Source of the DNA: Pyrinomonadaceae bacterium
GTDB taxonomy: Bacteria; Acidobacteriota; Blastocatellia; Pyrinomonadales; Pyrinomonadaceae
Length of the DNA stretch: 64,000 nt
Reading direction: 5' to 3'
Assembly (NCBI GenBank): GCA_030841085.1
Contig: JAVEDP010000025.1
Coordinates: forward strand, 124,001 to 188,000
Part shown: piece after piece, positions 9,362-17,844 of the stretch
How the letters are laid out: every line of letters begins with the position of its first letter
Numbering within the stretch: the first letter of the stretch is position 1
Made by a program: the position numbers and the translations under genes
Notes under the pieces: model-generated
What the model was told of the DNA's origin: nothing
Database searches by the model: none
What the model saw: only the letters and a program-made list of their open reading frames with translations

Positions 9362-11521
9362 TTACTCGAAGTGAAAGGTGACAAATCGACCGGCGCTGGG
9401 GACCCAGCCGGGATCGCGGTCAAGCCCGGCAAGTCGGATTACGAGCGGCAGCTCGCTAAGAGCGAAGTAGACATCAACGTGAGTTGCGGTGGTGCGAATT
9501 CTGGCTCGCTGTCGGCACAAAACGTTGGCGGGATCTTCCGTCTCAATTAGATCAAGCGATTTTCGCAAGCGCGCGCGAACGTATGGCAGCAACCGGCCAA
9601 GCCAGACATCAATCGAAGTTAGGAGTTTCGGGTCTCGAGTTTCGAGTTCTGGTCTGAGAGAGGGATCTTCTCTTGACTCGAAACTCGGAAGCTGGAACTC
9701 AAAACTTGAAATCTCGCGCCGAAGTTGATCGCTGGGATTCTCCTCTTTCAGGATGTCGAGCATCAGAAATCCGCTGGAATGAAACAGACGCAATCGTGCC
9801 GGGTCGACGGACCAACAAAGTGTCCCTTCCTCTGAAAATGGTTTTAGCCATTCGAGCGGCATGCGCCATTCATCCTCGGGCTTAAAGTTCCGGCCCGGCT
9901 GTTCGCCTTCGTCGCGCGCGGCCAACTGCGCCAATAGCTTCCAGACAGGATCGTCTTCAAGCGGTTTGCCGACCAATTCACGTCCGAGCAACGCCACGAA
10001 ATCCCAGATATTAAGTTCGATACCCGGCTCCGCAGGTGTGGTGAAATCTCCGTAGAGTCCGAGGTAAAGGGCGAGATTGATTAAGTAGAATAGTCCGCCG
10101 AACTCAGTTTCAATTTGGGCTTCGCCTGCGGCATATTGATCGAGTGAGTTAGCATCCCGGTCGTTCACGGTCGGTAACTCGAGCGCGTCACTGTTCACCT
10201 CCACGGGCTCTGCTAGTGGAACGACCAACGAATCTTGCGTCTCAACAGCGGCAGACCCATGTCTCAAATCGACCACGGGCTGACTGAGCGAAGATGAATG
10301 CGCGCTCTTCGTGTTTGCTGCCGCCATGCCTTGAAGGTCAGGAGGCGCCGCCTTTTCCGAATAGTCGTCTCGACCACTCGGGATCTCATTCAGGTTTCGA
10401 GTTGCGCTGCTATCAACGCCACGAGTCCTTATTTCAAGCCGAGAGCTATGACGATTGCCTTCATCAAACCGCTCGTTAATCTCAGGGAAAACCAATCCCT
10501 GCGCGTCTGAACGCGTGATTCGAGAGCGCCACTGCTTGAACTCGCGCGCGAAACCTGCCGTGCGAACTTTAGTCGGCGCTCGCTGAAGCATGAGCGAGAT
10601 GCCCAGAAAGGTTTGCTGTTCTGGCCGGAGTTCGGCCGTGCTGCTTTCGGGTACCCAATCGGACCAAGGCGCATCAAGAGAAGGAACTGCTGCCGGCGTT
10701 GACACAGTTTCTCCATCGCGCCTTATAAGAAGCTCATGCGAAGTAATCGTCGCCTCTTGCTCCAGCAAGCGCAGCGCATCGGAACCTGAAAACGAATCGA
10801 GGGCGCTCGTAAAAGCGTGTAGTTCAAAACTTCGGGCGACTGCTTGCAGCAAAGAGCGAGCTTCATCATCACTGAAATTGCTGACAAACGTCGTGGCGTT
10901 GTTAGCTTTCGCTAGTTGCTGAAGCGCGGCGGGAACGTACTGCGGAGTGGTCCGCCAAAGCTCTTTGACGATTTCCGAAGCTGACGCTTGTCTTAACAGG
11001 CTCAGCCACCACCAGCGCGTCGTTACGCTTCCCTGGCACCAATCAGTTGCCAGACATGCCAGCAACTCTGAGCGATCCAAAAAGACAACCGCAGCGGCGC
11101 TCGGCGAAACTGCACCGAGCGCGGGACGCGCGGCGCCGCTAACGAGCCGGTCCAACGATTCTTTAGCCGCCTGACTCCACAGCGCGGGCAAATGTCCACC
11201 GCTCTGGTCCAGACGCAGCGAACCAGGCTTTGGGTCGTACAATTTGCGAATGAATACTATCGCCGCAGGTGCGAGGTTGGCGGGATGCAGCTGTGCGTGG
11301 TGTAACAGGCTGGCAAGGCGCATGGTGGCGAGCGCCGGATCACTCGTCGCCGTGTTCAACCGCAGACGATTCACAACCGTCTCGCTGCCTTGCAAGCCGA
11401 TGTTCATCTCTATCAGACCTAAGGCAATGGCCCGGGCGAAAATGGAGAGCGCACGTTCCAGTTGGCTTGCGCTCCGCCTGTTTAGTTTCCTGTTTTGCGC
11501 GGGGCGTTCGAGTTGTGTCAC
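9362..11521 (-). CDS. eCIS cluster protein of unknown function (719 aa)
   Basis: The assigned start is a GTG at 11521. There is no signal peptide or clear catalytic motif. The first 330 residues are helical and alanine/leucine-rich, the middle (about 330-450) is low complexity, and the last 50 residues form a compact module ending GLDRDPGWVPSAGRFVTFHF. From memory, that tail resembles a conserved C terminus in eCIS clusters, but no search was possible. The position directly before the ATPase is where Afp14, the tape-measure protein, sits in Afp. The predicted chain does not look like a long coiled coil, so the tape-measure role is only a possibility. Residues about 600-635 are encoded by degenerate GAGTTTCGAGT-type repeats. 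Confidence 0.7.
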   Translation of the reverse strand: MTQLERPAQNRKLNRRSASQLERALSIFARAIALGLIEMNIGLQGSETVVNRLRLNTATSDPALATMRLASLLHHAQLHPANLAPAAIVFIRKLYDPKPGSLRLDQSGGHLPALWSQAAKESLDRLVSGAARPALGAVSPSAAAVVFLDRSELLACLATDWCQGSVTTRWWWLSLLRQASASEIVKELWRTTPQYVPAALQQLAKANNATTFVSNFSDDEARSLLQAVARSFELHAFTSALDSFSGSDALRLLEQEATITSHELLIRRDGETVSTPAAVPSLDAPWSDWVPESSTAELRPEQQTFLGISLMLQRAPTKVRTAGFAREFKQWRSRITRSDAQGLVFPEINERFDEGNRHSSRLEIRTRGVDSSATRNLNEIPSGRDDYSEKAAPPDLQGMAAANTKSAHSSSLSQPVVDLRHGSAAVETQDSLVVPLAEPVEVNSDALELPTVNDRDANSLDQYAAGEAQIETEFGGLFYLINLALYLGLYGDFTTPAEPGIELNIWDFVALLGRELVGKPLEDDPVWKLLAQLAARDEGEQPGRNFKPEDEWRMPLEWLKPFSEEGTLCWSVDPARLRLFHSSGFLMLDILKEENPSDQLRREISSFEFQLPSFESREDPSLRPELETRDPKLLTSIDVWLGRLLPYVRARLRKSLDLIETEDPANVLCRQRARIRTTATHVDVYFALSELPLVIRLAGLDRDPGWVPSAGRFVTFHFE

Positions 11522-11572
11522 TCAATCCGAACGCCCTGCGCGATCACCAGGCTCTCAGGTTTCAGACGCGAC

Positions 11573-13663
11573 TTAGAATCTCCAGCGAACTCCAAATTGA
11601 ACAGTGGAGAACGGCGTGTTCGAGCCGCTCGTGAATACGTTGTGGTAGTTGTACATGCCGTCAATGGCGAATGTCGGCGTCACGTCAAACTGCACCCCGC
11701 CTCCGATGTTCAAGCCGCCATGCGTGTTGGCGCCGGGTGTAAACACATAGGCGCCGCCGCCGAAGTTGAAGAACGGACGCACCGGCGATGTGTTGCCGTA
11801 GACCTTTCCGTTTACGGAGAACTGATGCACGTTAAGGTCGCCAACACTCACGGTTCCGAAAGTTTGGCCCCGGAAGCGATGGAAGGTATAGATGCCTTCC
11901 AGCGAGAACGTAGGAGTGAGCCGGTATTCGAGGTCAAATCCGACGTTCGGGCCGGGGTTGAAGAGGTTGTCGAAATTGCCGTGCGGAATGCTCGCGCCGG
12001 CATGCAGGCTGAGGCCCCAGCGTTTGAAACCCGCCGGCGGTGGATTGCCGGGTTCGACGGCTTCGATCGTGGTGTTAACTGTGACTGCGCCGTTTTGCGG
12101 AACCTTTATTCGATAACGGTTCTCGCCAATCTTTTCCAGGCCCGCGCCTTTGAGTTCGTGCAACCAGGCTTTGACCTCACCGGCGTGCTGAACGATGTAA
12201 CCGAACGCACCGACGTCCTCCACGATCTCGTATCTTTTACGAAAACTCACGATGTACCTTCCAGTGTGACGGTAGCCGTGAGCGATCCAAGTAAGCTGGG
12301 AAACCGGCTGGTTACCAGCAGCCGCCATCACCGTCTTGTTTGGAGCCGACCGTTCTTCCCGTGTCGTCACCAAAAGATCAAAATCGTAAGAGCTGCCTCC
12401 GCCAGGCGGTGGCTCGTACCCCTTCCCGCTGATCTCGGCAGGACGTTCGAATACTGAGGCGGGGCCGAAGTCCATATTGCGCCAGGCACTCTTGTTGACG
12501 AAAGTCGTGTTGGCCGCGGGCGAATCTAACTCGACCAGAATGCACTGATGCCCGCCATTAAGCGTGCTATACGTTGTTATCTCAGTAGGCGAGAGGGTCC
12601 ATGTACCCGTGCTTAGCGTGTTGGTTCCATTAGCCGGAATCGTGCTCAGGCCGGTGGTCGGATTGCCGGGAGCTGGAACAAGAGTCCACATGTTGGGAGA
12701 GGTAAGACCGAAGTTGGCAATCTTAAATGTGGCATCAACCTGGTTCGCTGCTATTGGAGCGCCCGTGCTGTCAATGGAGTCGTTGTGCACCAGCACGGAG
12801 AAAATGTTTCCAGCATCGGTGGCAATCTTGCTTGTGGGGGTCTGGTTGGTGGTAATGTCCAATGGACTGATCGAGACTCCGTTGCAGCCACCCGAATAAT
12901 CGCCAGTTCCCCAAGTACTTGGGGAAGGCGTGTTGTTGGGGAACAACTGGATATCGGGACTCGAGAGCGGCCAATGTCGTTCAGCGACAACGCCCCCGCT
13001 GTCAAAGACCAAGGTGTTGAAGTAGAAGCCGAAAGAGGTGGCGGACGGTATGCCAAAAGCTGCAGCCGCGGTTGGCAGCTTCATTTCTACGTTCCACGCT
13101 ACAGGTCCTGCTCCCGAGGCTGTCACCTTAATGATCGTTCCCGCCGGCAGCGCTTGAGGGGGGCCACCCCATGTGGCGCTGTCCTTCCAGTATTGGACTA
13201 ATTGCGGATTTCCACCGACGCCAGCTCCGGTCGTGAAGAGTGGAAAGATATGCAGGCGCCGCTGATTTGCAGTTGTTCCGTCAGGGTCAAAGCCGATCAC
13301 TATCATGTCTGCCGTATCGAACGATGGATCAGCGTTAACCTCAAAGGAGAGGTAGAGGAAATTGGCGTCCTTAATTCCCTGCACGACAACATTGGGATCT
13401 GGCGTTCCGTTCTGAAAAACGTAACGGAAGCTACTGGTCCAACCGTTGTCGCCGACCACTATTCCATCGAGGTTTGGAGGTGTCAGGAATGTGTCTGGCG
13501 TACTGATGACATCGGGGAAACACAAACGCGGGTTCGGCAAACCTGCTTTAGCCATCGAGGCGATTAAAAGCAGCGAAACCAGGGCGCCTGTCAGGTAAGC
13601 CTGTTGCAAAAAGCGCGATTGTCCTCTCATTTGAGGCTTTCTTGAATGAATCGTGAGTCGCAT
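11573..13663 (-). CDS. Outer-membrane beta-barrel protein with CBM9/DOMON-like N-terminal region
   Basis: About 696 residues. The ATG at 13663 is chosen because AAGGA lies about eight bases upstream and a signal peptide follows (LTGALVSLLLIASMAKA); a longer frame would overlap the preceding gene. The mature N terminus (about 45-270) resembles a CBM9/DOMON-like beta-sandwich (LDGIVVGDNGWTSSF, DANFLYLSFEV). A linker comes next, then a C-terminal region (about 545-696) with alternating aromatic strands ending FGVRWRF, typical of OmpA/OprF-type eight-stranded barrels. A secreted outer-membrane protein inside an injection-system cluster is unusual. It might display the particle on, or tie it to, the envelope, or be an unrelated passenger. 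Confidence 0.8.
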   Translation of the reverse strand: MRLTIHSRKPQMRGQSRFLQQAYLTGALVSLLLIASMAKAGLPNPRLCFPDVISTPDTFLTPPNLDGIVVGDNGWTSSFRYVFQNGTPDPNVVVQGIKDANFLYLSFEVNADPSFDTADMIVIGFDPDGTTANQRRLHIFPLFTTGAGVGGNPQLVQYWKDSATWGGPPQALPAGTIIKVTASGAGPVAWNVEMKLPTAAAAFGIPSATSFGFYFNTLVFDSGGVVAERHWPLSSPDIQLFPNNTPSPSTWGTGDYSGGCNGVSISPLDITTNQTPTSKIATDAGNIFSVLVHNDSIDSTGAPIAANQVDATFKIANFGLTSPNMWTLVPAPGNPTTGLSTIPANGTNTLSTGTWTLSPTEITTYSTLNGGHQCILVELDSPAANTTFVNKSAWRNMDFGPASVFERPAEISGKGYEPPPGGGSSYDFDLLVTTREERSAPNKTVMAAAGNQPVSQLTWIAHGYRHTGRYIVSFRKRYEIVEDVGAFGYIVQHAGEVKAWLHELKGAGLEKIGENRYRIKVPQNGAVTVNTTIEAVEPGNPPPAGFKRWGLSLHAGASIPHGNFDNLFNPGPNVGFDLEYRLTPTFSLEGIYTFHRFRGQTFGTVSVGDLNVHQFSVNGKVYGNTSPVRPFFNFGGGAYVFTPGANTHGGLNIGGGVQFDVTPTFAIDGMYNYHNVFTSGSNTPFSTVQFGVRWRF

Positions 13664-13718
13664 TGAGATTTCCTTTCGGTGAGTCTTTGTTGAAAACAGA
13701 ATTGCTTCTGTCGATTGG

Positions 13719-15032
13719 TCACGGTGCCAGTTGCAGCCTGATTGGCTGAGTGAACTGTCCGAAGACCGTTGCGTCATCAGCTTTGACGACTCGCAGGATG
13801 AGATTGGCAGGGGCAGCTCCCGCCTGCGCACTGAGACTGGTTATAACCAAGGCCCCCTGATTGGCCGCGAGCACACCAGAACTTGAAGCGCCTTCAATCC
13901 GTGCGGTCCACAGGCCGCCCGGTGGTGTGAAAACGTAGTTATATGTTCCCGGATCCGGATTCATGACCGAAAAATCTACTCTGTAGGTGGTGCCGGTGAC
14001 CGGAATTACAAGTACATTGTTCTCATCCCGGCTGGCGGCCGGCGCCCCTGCTGGCTTTAAGACGGCACTGAAAGAAACAGTAACGCGCTGCGGCGGCGGC
14101 GGCGGCTGACCGACTGTGATGGTATCGCCACCCGAGGTTATCCTCAGGCCTGTCGGGTTGAGCTTAGAAGCAACCGCGAGCTTTAGTTGTGCCGTCGTGC
14201 CGGGACCCGGGCCGGCAGGAATCGCAACCCTGACTCGCACCTCTCTTATGGTCCCGGCGGGTGGGTCACTTTTTGGAATTCTGATCTCGGCCGGGATTGG
14301 AGCGTTGTTCGAGTCCACAATAGTGACTGCCCAACCGGTACTTACGGTTGGCGTAAGGGTGAAAGCCTCATCCATATTAGTGAAGGCCTTAACTGCAAAT
14401 ACAAAAGTGTAGCTTTGGCCGGCCAAGAGTTGTGGCTCAGAGGGCGACTGCGACAAAGTGGCAAACAGAGAGCCAGTCGGAATCGTCTGAACCGCCGGCA
14501 CAATAACCAGCGACGTCTGCGAGAATCCCTGCGGATTGCTCACTGTTAGGATTACAGTCTTGCCCTGTTCTGTCACACCCGCGATAAGCGGAACATCAAT
14601 GATTAGCAGCGTGTCTGTGCTTCCGGCCTTGAATTGTCGAACTGGAACTCCATCTATCGTCACAACGTTGGATGATGGCAAGCCGAAATTTCTGCCCATG
14701 ATTCGCAGTTCACTTTGTATAGGCACGCGACTCGACGGTTGTAATCCTGTGATGACCGGCTCGCCTGATGGAACTACAGGGCCTGCGGTTTCCAACTTCG
14801 CGATGCGTGCTTCCAGCGCTTCCAGCTCGGCGAGAATCTGATTGATCAGCTCGGCGGTGATGAGTTCGCCGGGCCTGACCTGCGGCCGGCGTTCGGAAAT
14901 AATGTCGCGCAACAATTGTTCAAGCGTGTTCGGATCGACCGTTGTTTGCAGCTTGTCGAAGATTTCGCTGACAGAGATCACCAAATCGCCCGTGCTGAGG
15001 GTTCGCTTTGTGCTTCCAAATTGAGTTGACAT
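13719..15032 (-). CDS. IPT/TIG-domain protein of the eCIS cluster
   Basis: A 437-residue protein with AGGAGG eight bases before the ATG at 15032. It has no signal peptide. Residues about 15-85 are helical with a short coiled coil (AELINQILAELEALEARIAKLE) that could trimerise the protein. Residues about 90-180 form an IPT/TIG immunoglobulin-like fold (PVITGLQPSSRVPIQSELRI, then NVVTIDGVPV and TVSNPQG). The remainder reads as further beta-sandwich repeats ending in a polyproline linker and a last Ig-like unit. A coiled coil plus Ig-like repeats suits an elongated fibre or decoration of the particle. No enzymatic motif is present. The fibre role is inferred from architecture and position. Confidence 0.72.
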   Translation of the reverse strand: MSTQFGSTKRTLSTGDLVISVSEIFDKLQTTVDPNTLEQLLRDIISERRPQVRPGELITAELINQILAELEALEARIAKLETAGPVVPSGEPVITGLQPSSRVPIQSELRIMGRNFGLPSSNVVTIDGVPVRQFKAGSTDTLLIIDVPLIAGVTEQGKTVILTVSNPQGFSQTSLVIVPAVQTIPTGSLFATLSQSPSEPQLLAGQSYTFVFAVKAFTNMDEAFTLTPTVSTGWAVTIVDSNNAPIPAEIRIPKSDPPAGTIREVRVRVAIPAGPGPGTTAQLKLAVASKLNPTGLRITSGGDTITVGQPPPPPQRVTVSFSAVLKPAGAPAASRDENNVLVIPVTGTTYRVDFSVMNPDPGTYNYVFTPPGGLWTARIEGASSSGVLAANQGALVITSLSAQAGAAPANLILRVVKADDATVFGQFTQPIRLQLAP

Positions 15033-15062
15033 GCTCTTATCCTCCTCTGGCGTCTGGCACCA

Positions 15063-16337
15063 TCAGTCATACACAGACGAATAGTTGCTGTAGTTGTAGC
15101 GATTGAGGTCGAAACGGGCTTCGCCAAAATAAGGCATGTGTCCGCTGCTGAAGATCAGGCAGGGTTGCGGGTTGCCGCGCCCTTCGGCAATCGTTTGCAT
15201 GTTTTGTCTGACTTGATAGAGCCAGATTGCTTCACCGCTGTCGAGGGTGATCGGCGGATAAGAAAAGGACTCCCGAATGAGTCGTTGTAATCTCGCACCT
15301 TCCATGAAGCGAGGTTCTCGGTAAGTTTGGTCCTGGAAGAATTTTCGGCAGTCAAAACCTGTTGCTGTTCCTTCCGTGGCCAGCGGAATAATCCCAGCTG
15401 CCGGTAGCTGGAAGAAGTGATCGGTGGCCTTAATAGATTTCAAAGCGGCGGTGGCGCCGCTTATCGCGCCAATATGCTCCTGGAATTGCAGGAACTTCGC
15501 TTCGCCTTCACTGAGGAAGCGATCGTCGACAAAGCGCGACCATTGGCCGCCACTGCTACGATGTGTGAGGCGGCGACGCACCGACCACATATCGATGAAC
15601 TTGATGCCGTCGTTCAGTGTCCAATACAAAACACCGAGCGGCACATCACAGTCAGTCAAAACATTCGGCCGCAACCCGTCGAGCAGGCCATACGGTTCCA
15701 AGTCCCTTCCCAACGGATCGCTCAAGAAACCTTCCGTCTCGCTCACACCGAAACATTTGTAGGCGAGCAGATTTCGCAGGCGCGTGTTCGCGAGTTCGGC
15801 ACTCGTAATCGGCGGATCGATTTGAATCAAGCGAAACTGAACCGCTGACACCAGAGCGTCGGTGTTGCAGGCAGCGCTCCCCGTGTTCAGTGCACTGGTA
15901 ACCGCGCGACCTTCGCGCGTCTCAGCGGGCGCTACCGTCAGCAAATAGACTCCCGCGCCGGCGACGTAAGTACCCGCCTGCAAAGGCCGGCATTCGCTAA
16001 AGATCACCCCGGCCGTGTTTGCGCTCGCCTTGCGTACCAACGCAACATCAGTCTTGTCGCGAAGCCAAAGCGTCTGCCCCTGGCGGTTGACTGCCAGTCC
16101 CTGTTCAACCGTGACCAGCGGAAACTCCGGCGTGGAATTATTCGACTTCGACTTCGACAATTCGAGTCCATATGCGATGCCGTCGCCGACTGCCTGGCCC
16201 AGTCGCCTGGTCAGTTCACGGTTTGCCGTCTGCTCACGTGTCAGATCACGCGCGGTGAGCATTCGGCCGTTGAAAAAATTGATCGAACGGATGCCGCCAT
16301 CGAGAACCGGCTGCTGAAGGTCAATGCTTGATTCCAT
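15063..16337 (-). CDS. eCIS fibre/baseplate-peripheral protein, related to its upstream neighbour
   Basis: About 424 residues. The start is placed at the ATG at 16337 because GGAGG lies nine bases upstream; the more distal ATG at 16379 lacks a site. The N-terminal region (FFNGRMLTARDLTREQTANREL, then GDGIAYGLEL) parallels the upstream protein (VLGVADFQQEHAYLSGRDQW, then GYGTVRGLKI), so the two look like paralogues sharing an attachment module followed by different distal parts. There is no signal peptide or catalytic motif. Placement after the gpI-like baseplate gene suggests a tail-fibre or baseplate-associated part. The function is not established. Confidence 0.68.
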   Translation of the reverse strand: MESSIDLQQPVLDGGIRSINFFNGRMLTARDLTREQTANRELTRRLGQAVGDGIAYGLELSKSKSNNSTPEFPLVTVEQGLAVNRQGQTLWLRDKTDVALVRKASANTAGVIFSECRPLQAGTYVAGAGVYLLTVAPAETREGRAVTSALNTGSAACNTDALVSAVQFRLIQIDPPITSAELANTRLRNLLAYKCFGVSETEGFLSDPLGRDLEPYGLLDGLRPNVLTDCDVPLGVLYWTLNDGIKFIDMWSVRRRLTHRSSGGQWSRFVDDRFLSEGEAKFLQFQEHIGAISGATAALKSIKATDHFFQLPAAGIIPLATEGTATGFDCRKFFQDQTYREPRFMEGARLQRLIRESFSYPPITLDSGEAIWLYQVRQNMQTIAEGRGNPQPCLIFSSGHMPYFGEARFDLNRYNYSNYSSVYD

Positions 16338-16420
16338 GCCGTGATGCCTCCGAGGAATGCTGCCCACGATGTTCGGCATCGCGAGTTACCATCCACGAAC
16401 CTCTCTTTTGCCTCAGTAAA

Positions 16421-16467
16421 GCAAACTGTTAGTTTGCCTCTCAGACTGTCGCAAACCAACAGTTTGC
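16421..16467. repeat. Paired short hairpins between two eCIS genes
   Basis: Two 17-bp units 13 bp apart: GCAAACTGTTAGTTTGC at 16421-16437, a 7-bp stem with a 3-nt loop, and GCAAACCAACAGTTTGC at 16451-16467, which is the reverse complement of the first with one change. They sit in the 139-bp gap between the two related fibre-like genes. No T-run follows on the minus strand, so a terminator is unlikely; they look like a REP-type or mRNA-processing element. Confidence 0.6.
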
Positions 16468-16476
16468 GCCAGGGTC

Positions 16477-17844
16477 CTAACTGCCTCCAATAATGTGCCA
16501 GACACCGCTTCCGCCTCTCACATTTGCGACGATCTCGATGAACCTTTGTGGAGCTGCAAGGGCCGCGGAGGCCGCGCCGTCAATAAGATCGGTACCGCTG
16601 GCGGCAATCCTCACCGCATTTGCGCCGACGTTAATGCGCTTGACGATGAACACACAGCCGACATTGTTGTTTGCGGGCGGCAGATTGAGCGTGATTACCC
16701 CGGCGACTGCGTCGCAAACGAGGATCCGCTGGTTGCTGCTCAGGTTAATATTCGCGGGCCCGGCCACATTCTCGATGGGAACATTTGTCCTATTGAGTTG
16801 CGCACCAGGAGGGCTACTCAAGTTATCCGCACAACTACACCCACAAAGCAGCCACTCCTGCAACATGCGCAGATGAATCATGAAGGGCCGCCGCGATTCG
16901 TCTACCCGCACCGTCCGGCTGCCGTCCACGGTCCAATTGCCCGGCGACGCTGCGATGATGGGTACCGTCAATTCCGCCAGCATCACGCAGTCTTCTTCAG
17001 CTTTGTCATCCGTCTCAAAATGCGTAGCGGCACAACCGTGCCAGCGTGCGATCCATTTTGGCCGCAGCTCGGTGACCCAGAGACGGAAAGCAGCCCGCAT
17101 GTACTCACACACGTCGGCGGTATGGATATGAATAAACGCGGGCGGCGAACCAACCATGTAATCGCTCGGCGGCGACGACAGCGGTGACTCCGGCGGCGAC
17201 GTGAACCATTGCCGCGCGGCAGCACGAATCGCGTCGAGGAATTGATCCATGGGAGTAGAACTAACAACTGAATCACTGACACCGATCTGTTTGAGCCAGT
17301 CGACGAAGTCGCGTACAGCATCTTCCTCGCGCTGGTTGGGCCGCTCAGCTCGCAGCTCCAAAGAAAAATCGTCGGTCACGCGTGAAGCCGCTACTAATTG
17401 ATCCTCACTGCGACAGGGCTCCCCTGCTATCGGTACGTTGTCGGTGGGACAATCGCGATAGCAAAGCACGATGTAGAGCCGCGCCACATCCGAGAGTGGA
17501 GAGCTGGATAGTTCGCTTGAATGTTGTTCGATCCAGTCTTTGAGATAAGCACATTGTGCGGTAGGCACACAGATCATTTGGCCGCGAGGACTGACGGCCA
17601 CACCGGGTTCGACTGCGATCCGCGGGCCCTTGTCGGTGTCGGTCTCGTTGTCAATCTTCAGGCCGCGCACGGTGCCATAACCTATGAGGTCGCGGGCCAT
17701 CCACTGATCTCGTCCGGATAGATAAGCATGCTCCTGCTGGAAATCGGCAACGCCCAGCACCATGCCCAGGTTGTAGTTCACATGTTTGGTCGGATTAGGC
17801 TCGGCAACATTCGCAGTAGTTACCGTTGCTGAGAAACAACTCAT
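16477..17844 (-). CDS. Candidate eCIS tail-fibre protein
   Basis: A 455-residue protein with AGGAGG seven bases before the ATG at 17844; that ATG overlaps the stop of the preceding gene (ATGA), implying translational coupling. The N-terminal module (about 20-130) resembles the downstream paralogue. A low-complexity SPP-rich stretch (TSPPESPLSSPPSD) is encoded at about 17163-17201. The last 90 residues (QRILVCDAVAGVITLNLPP, then VFIVKRINVGANAVRI) resemble the beta-rich C-terminal domains of phage tail fibres, which usually trimerise and bind receptors. This makes it the best target-recognition candidate in the cluster. The assignment rests on architecture only. Confidence 0.72.
   Translation of the reverse strand: MSCFSATVTTANVAEPNPTKHVNYNLGMVLGVADFQQEHAYLSGRDQWMARDLIGYGTVRGLKIDNETDTDKGPRIAVEPGVAVSPRGQMICVPTAQCAYLKDWIEQHSSELSSSPLSDVARLYIVLCYRDCPTDNVPIAGEPCRSEDQLVAASRVTDDFSLELRAERPNQREEDAVRDFVDWLKQIGVSDSVVSSTPMDQFLDAIRAAARQWFTSPPESPLSSPPSDYMVGSPPAFIHIHTADVCEYMRAAFRLWVTELRPKWIARWHGCAATHFETDDKAEEDCVMLAELTVPIIAASPGNWTVDGSRTVRVDESRRPFMIHLRMLQEWLLCGCSCADNLSSPPGAQLNRTNVPIENVAGPANINLSSNQRILVCDAVAGVITLNLPPANNNVGCVFIVKRINVGANAVRIAASGTDLIDGAASAALAAPQRFIEIVANVRGGSGVWHIIGGS

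Noticed and set aside
13664-13831. N-terminal extension of the outer-membrane barrel gene by 56 codons
   Set aside because: It would overlap the end of the upstream gene and place the signal peptide internally; the ATG at 13663 has a ribosome-binding site.
16338-16379. Upstream ATG for the 424-aa fibre-like protein
   Set aside because: GGAGG with nine-base spacing serves the ATG at 16337; the distal ATG has no such site.
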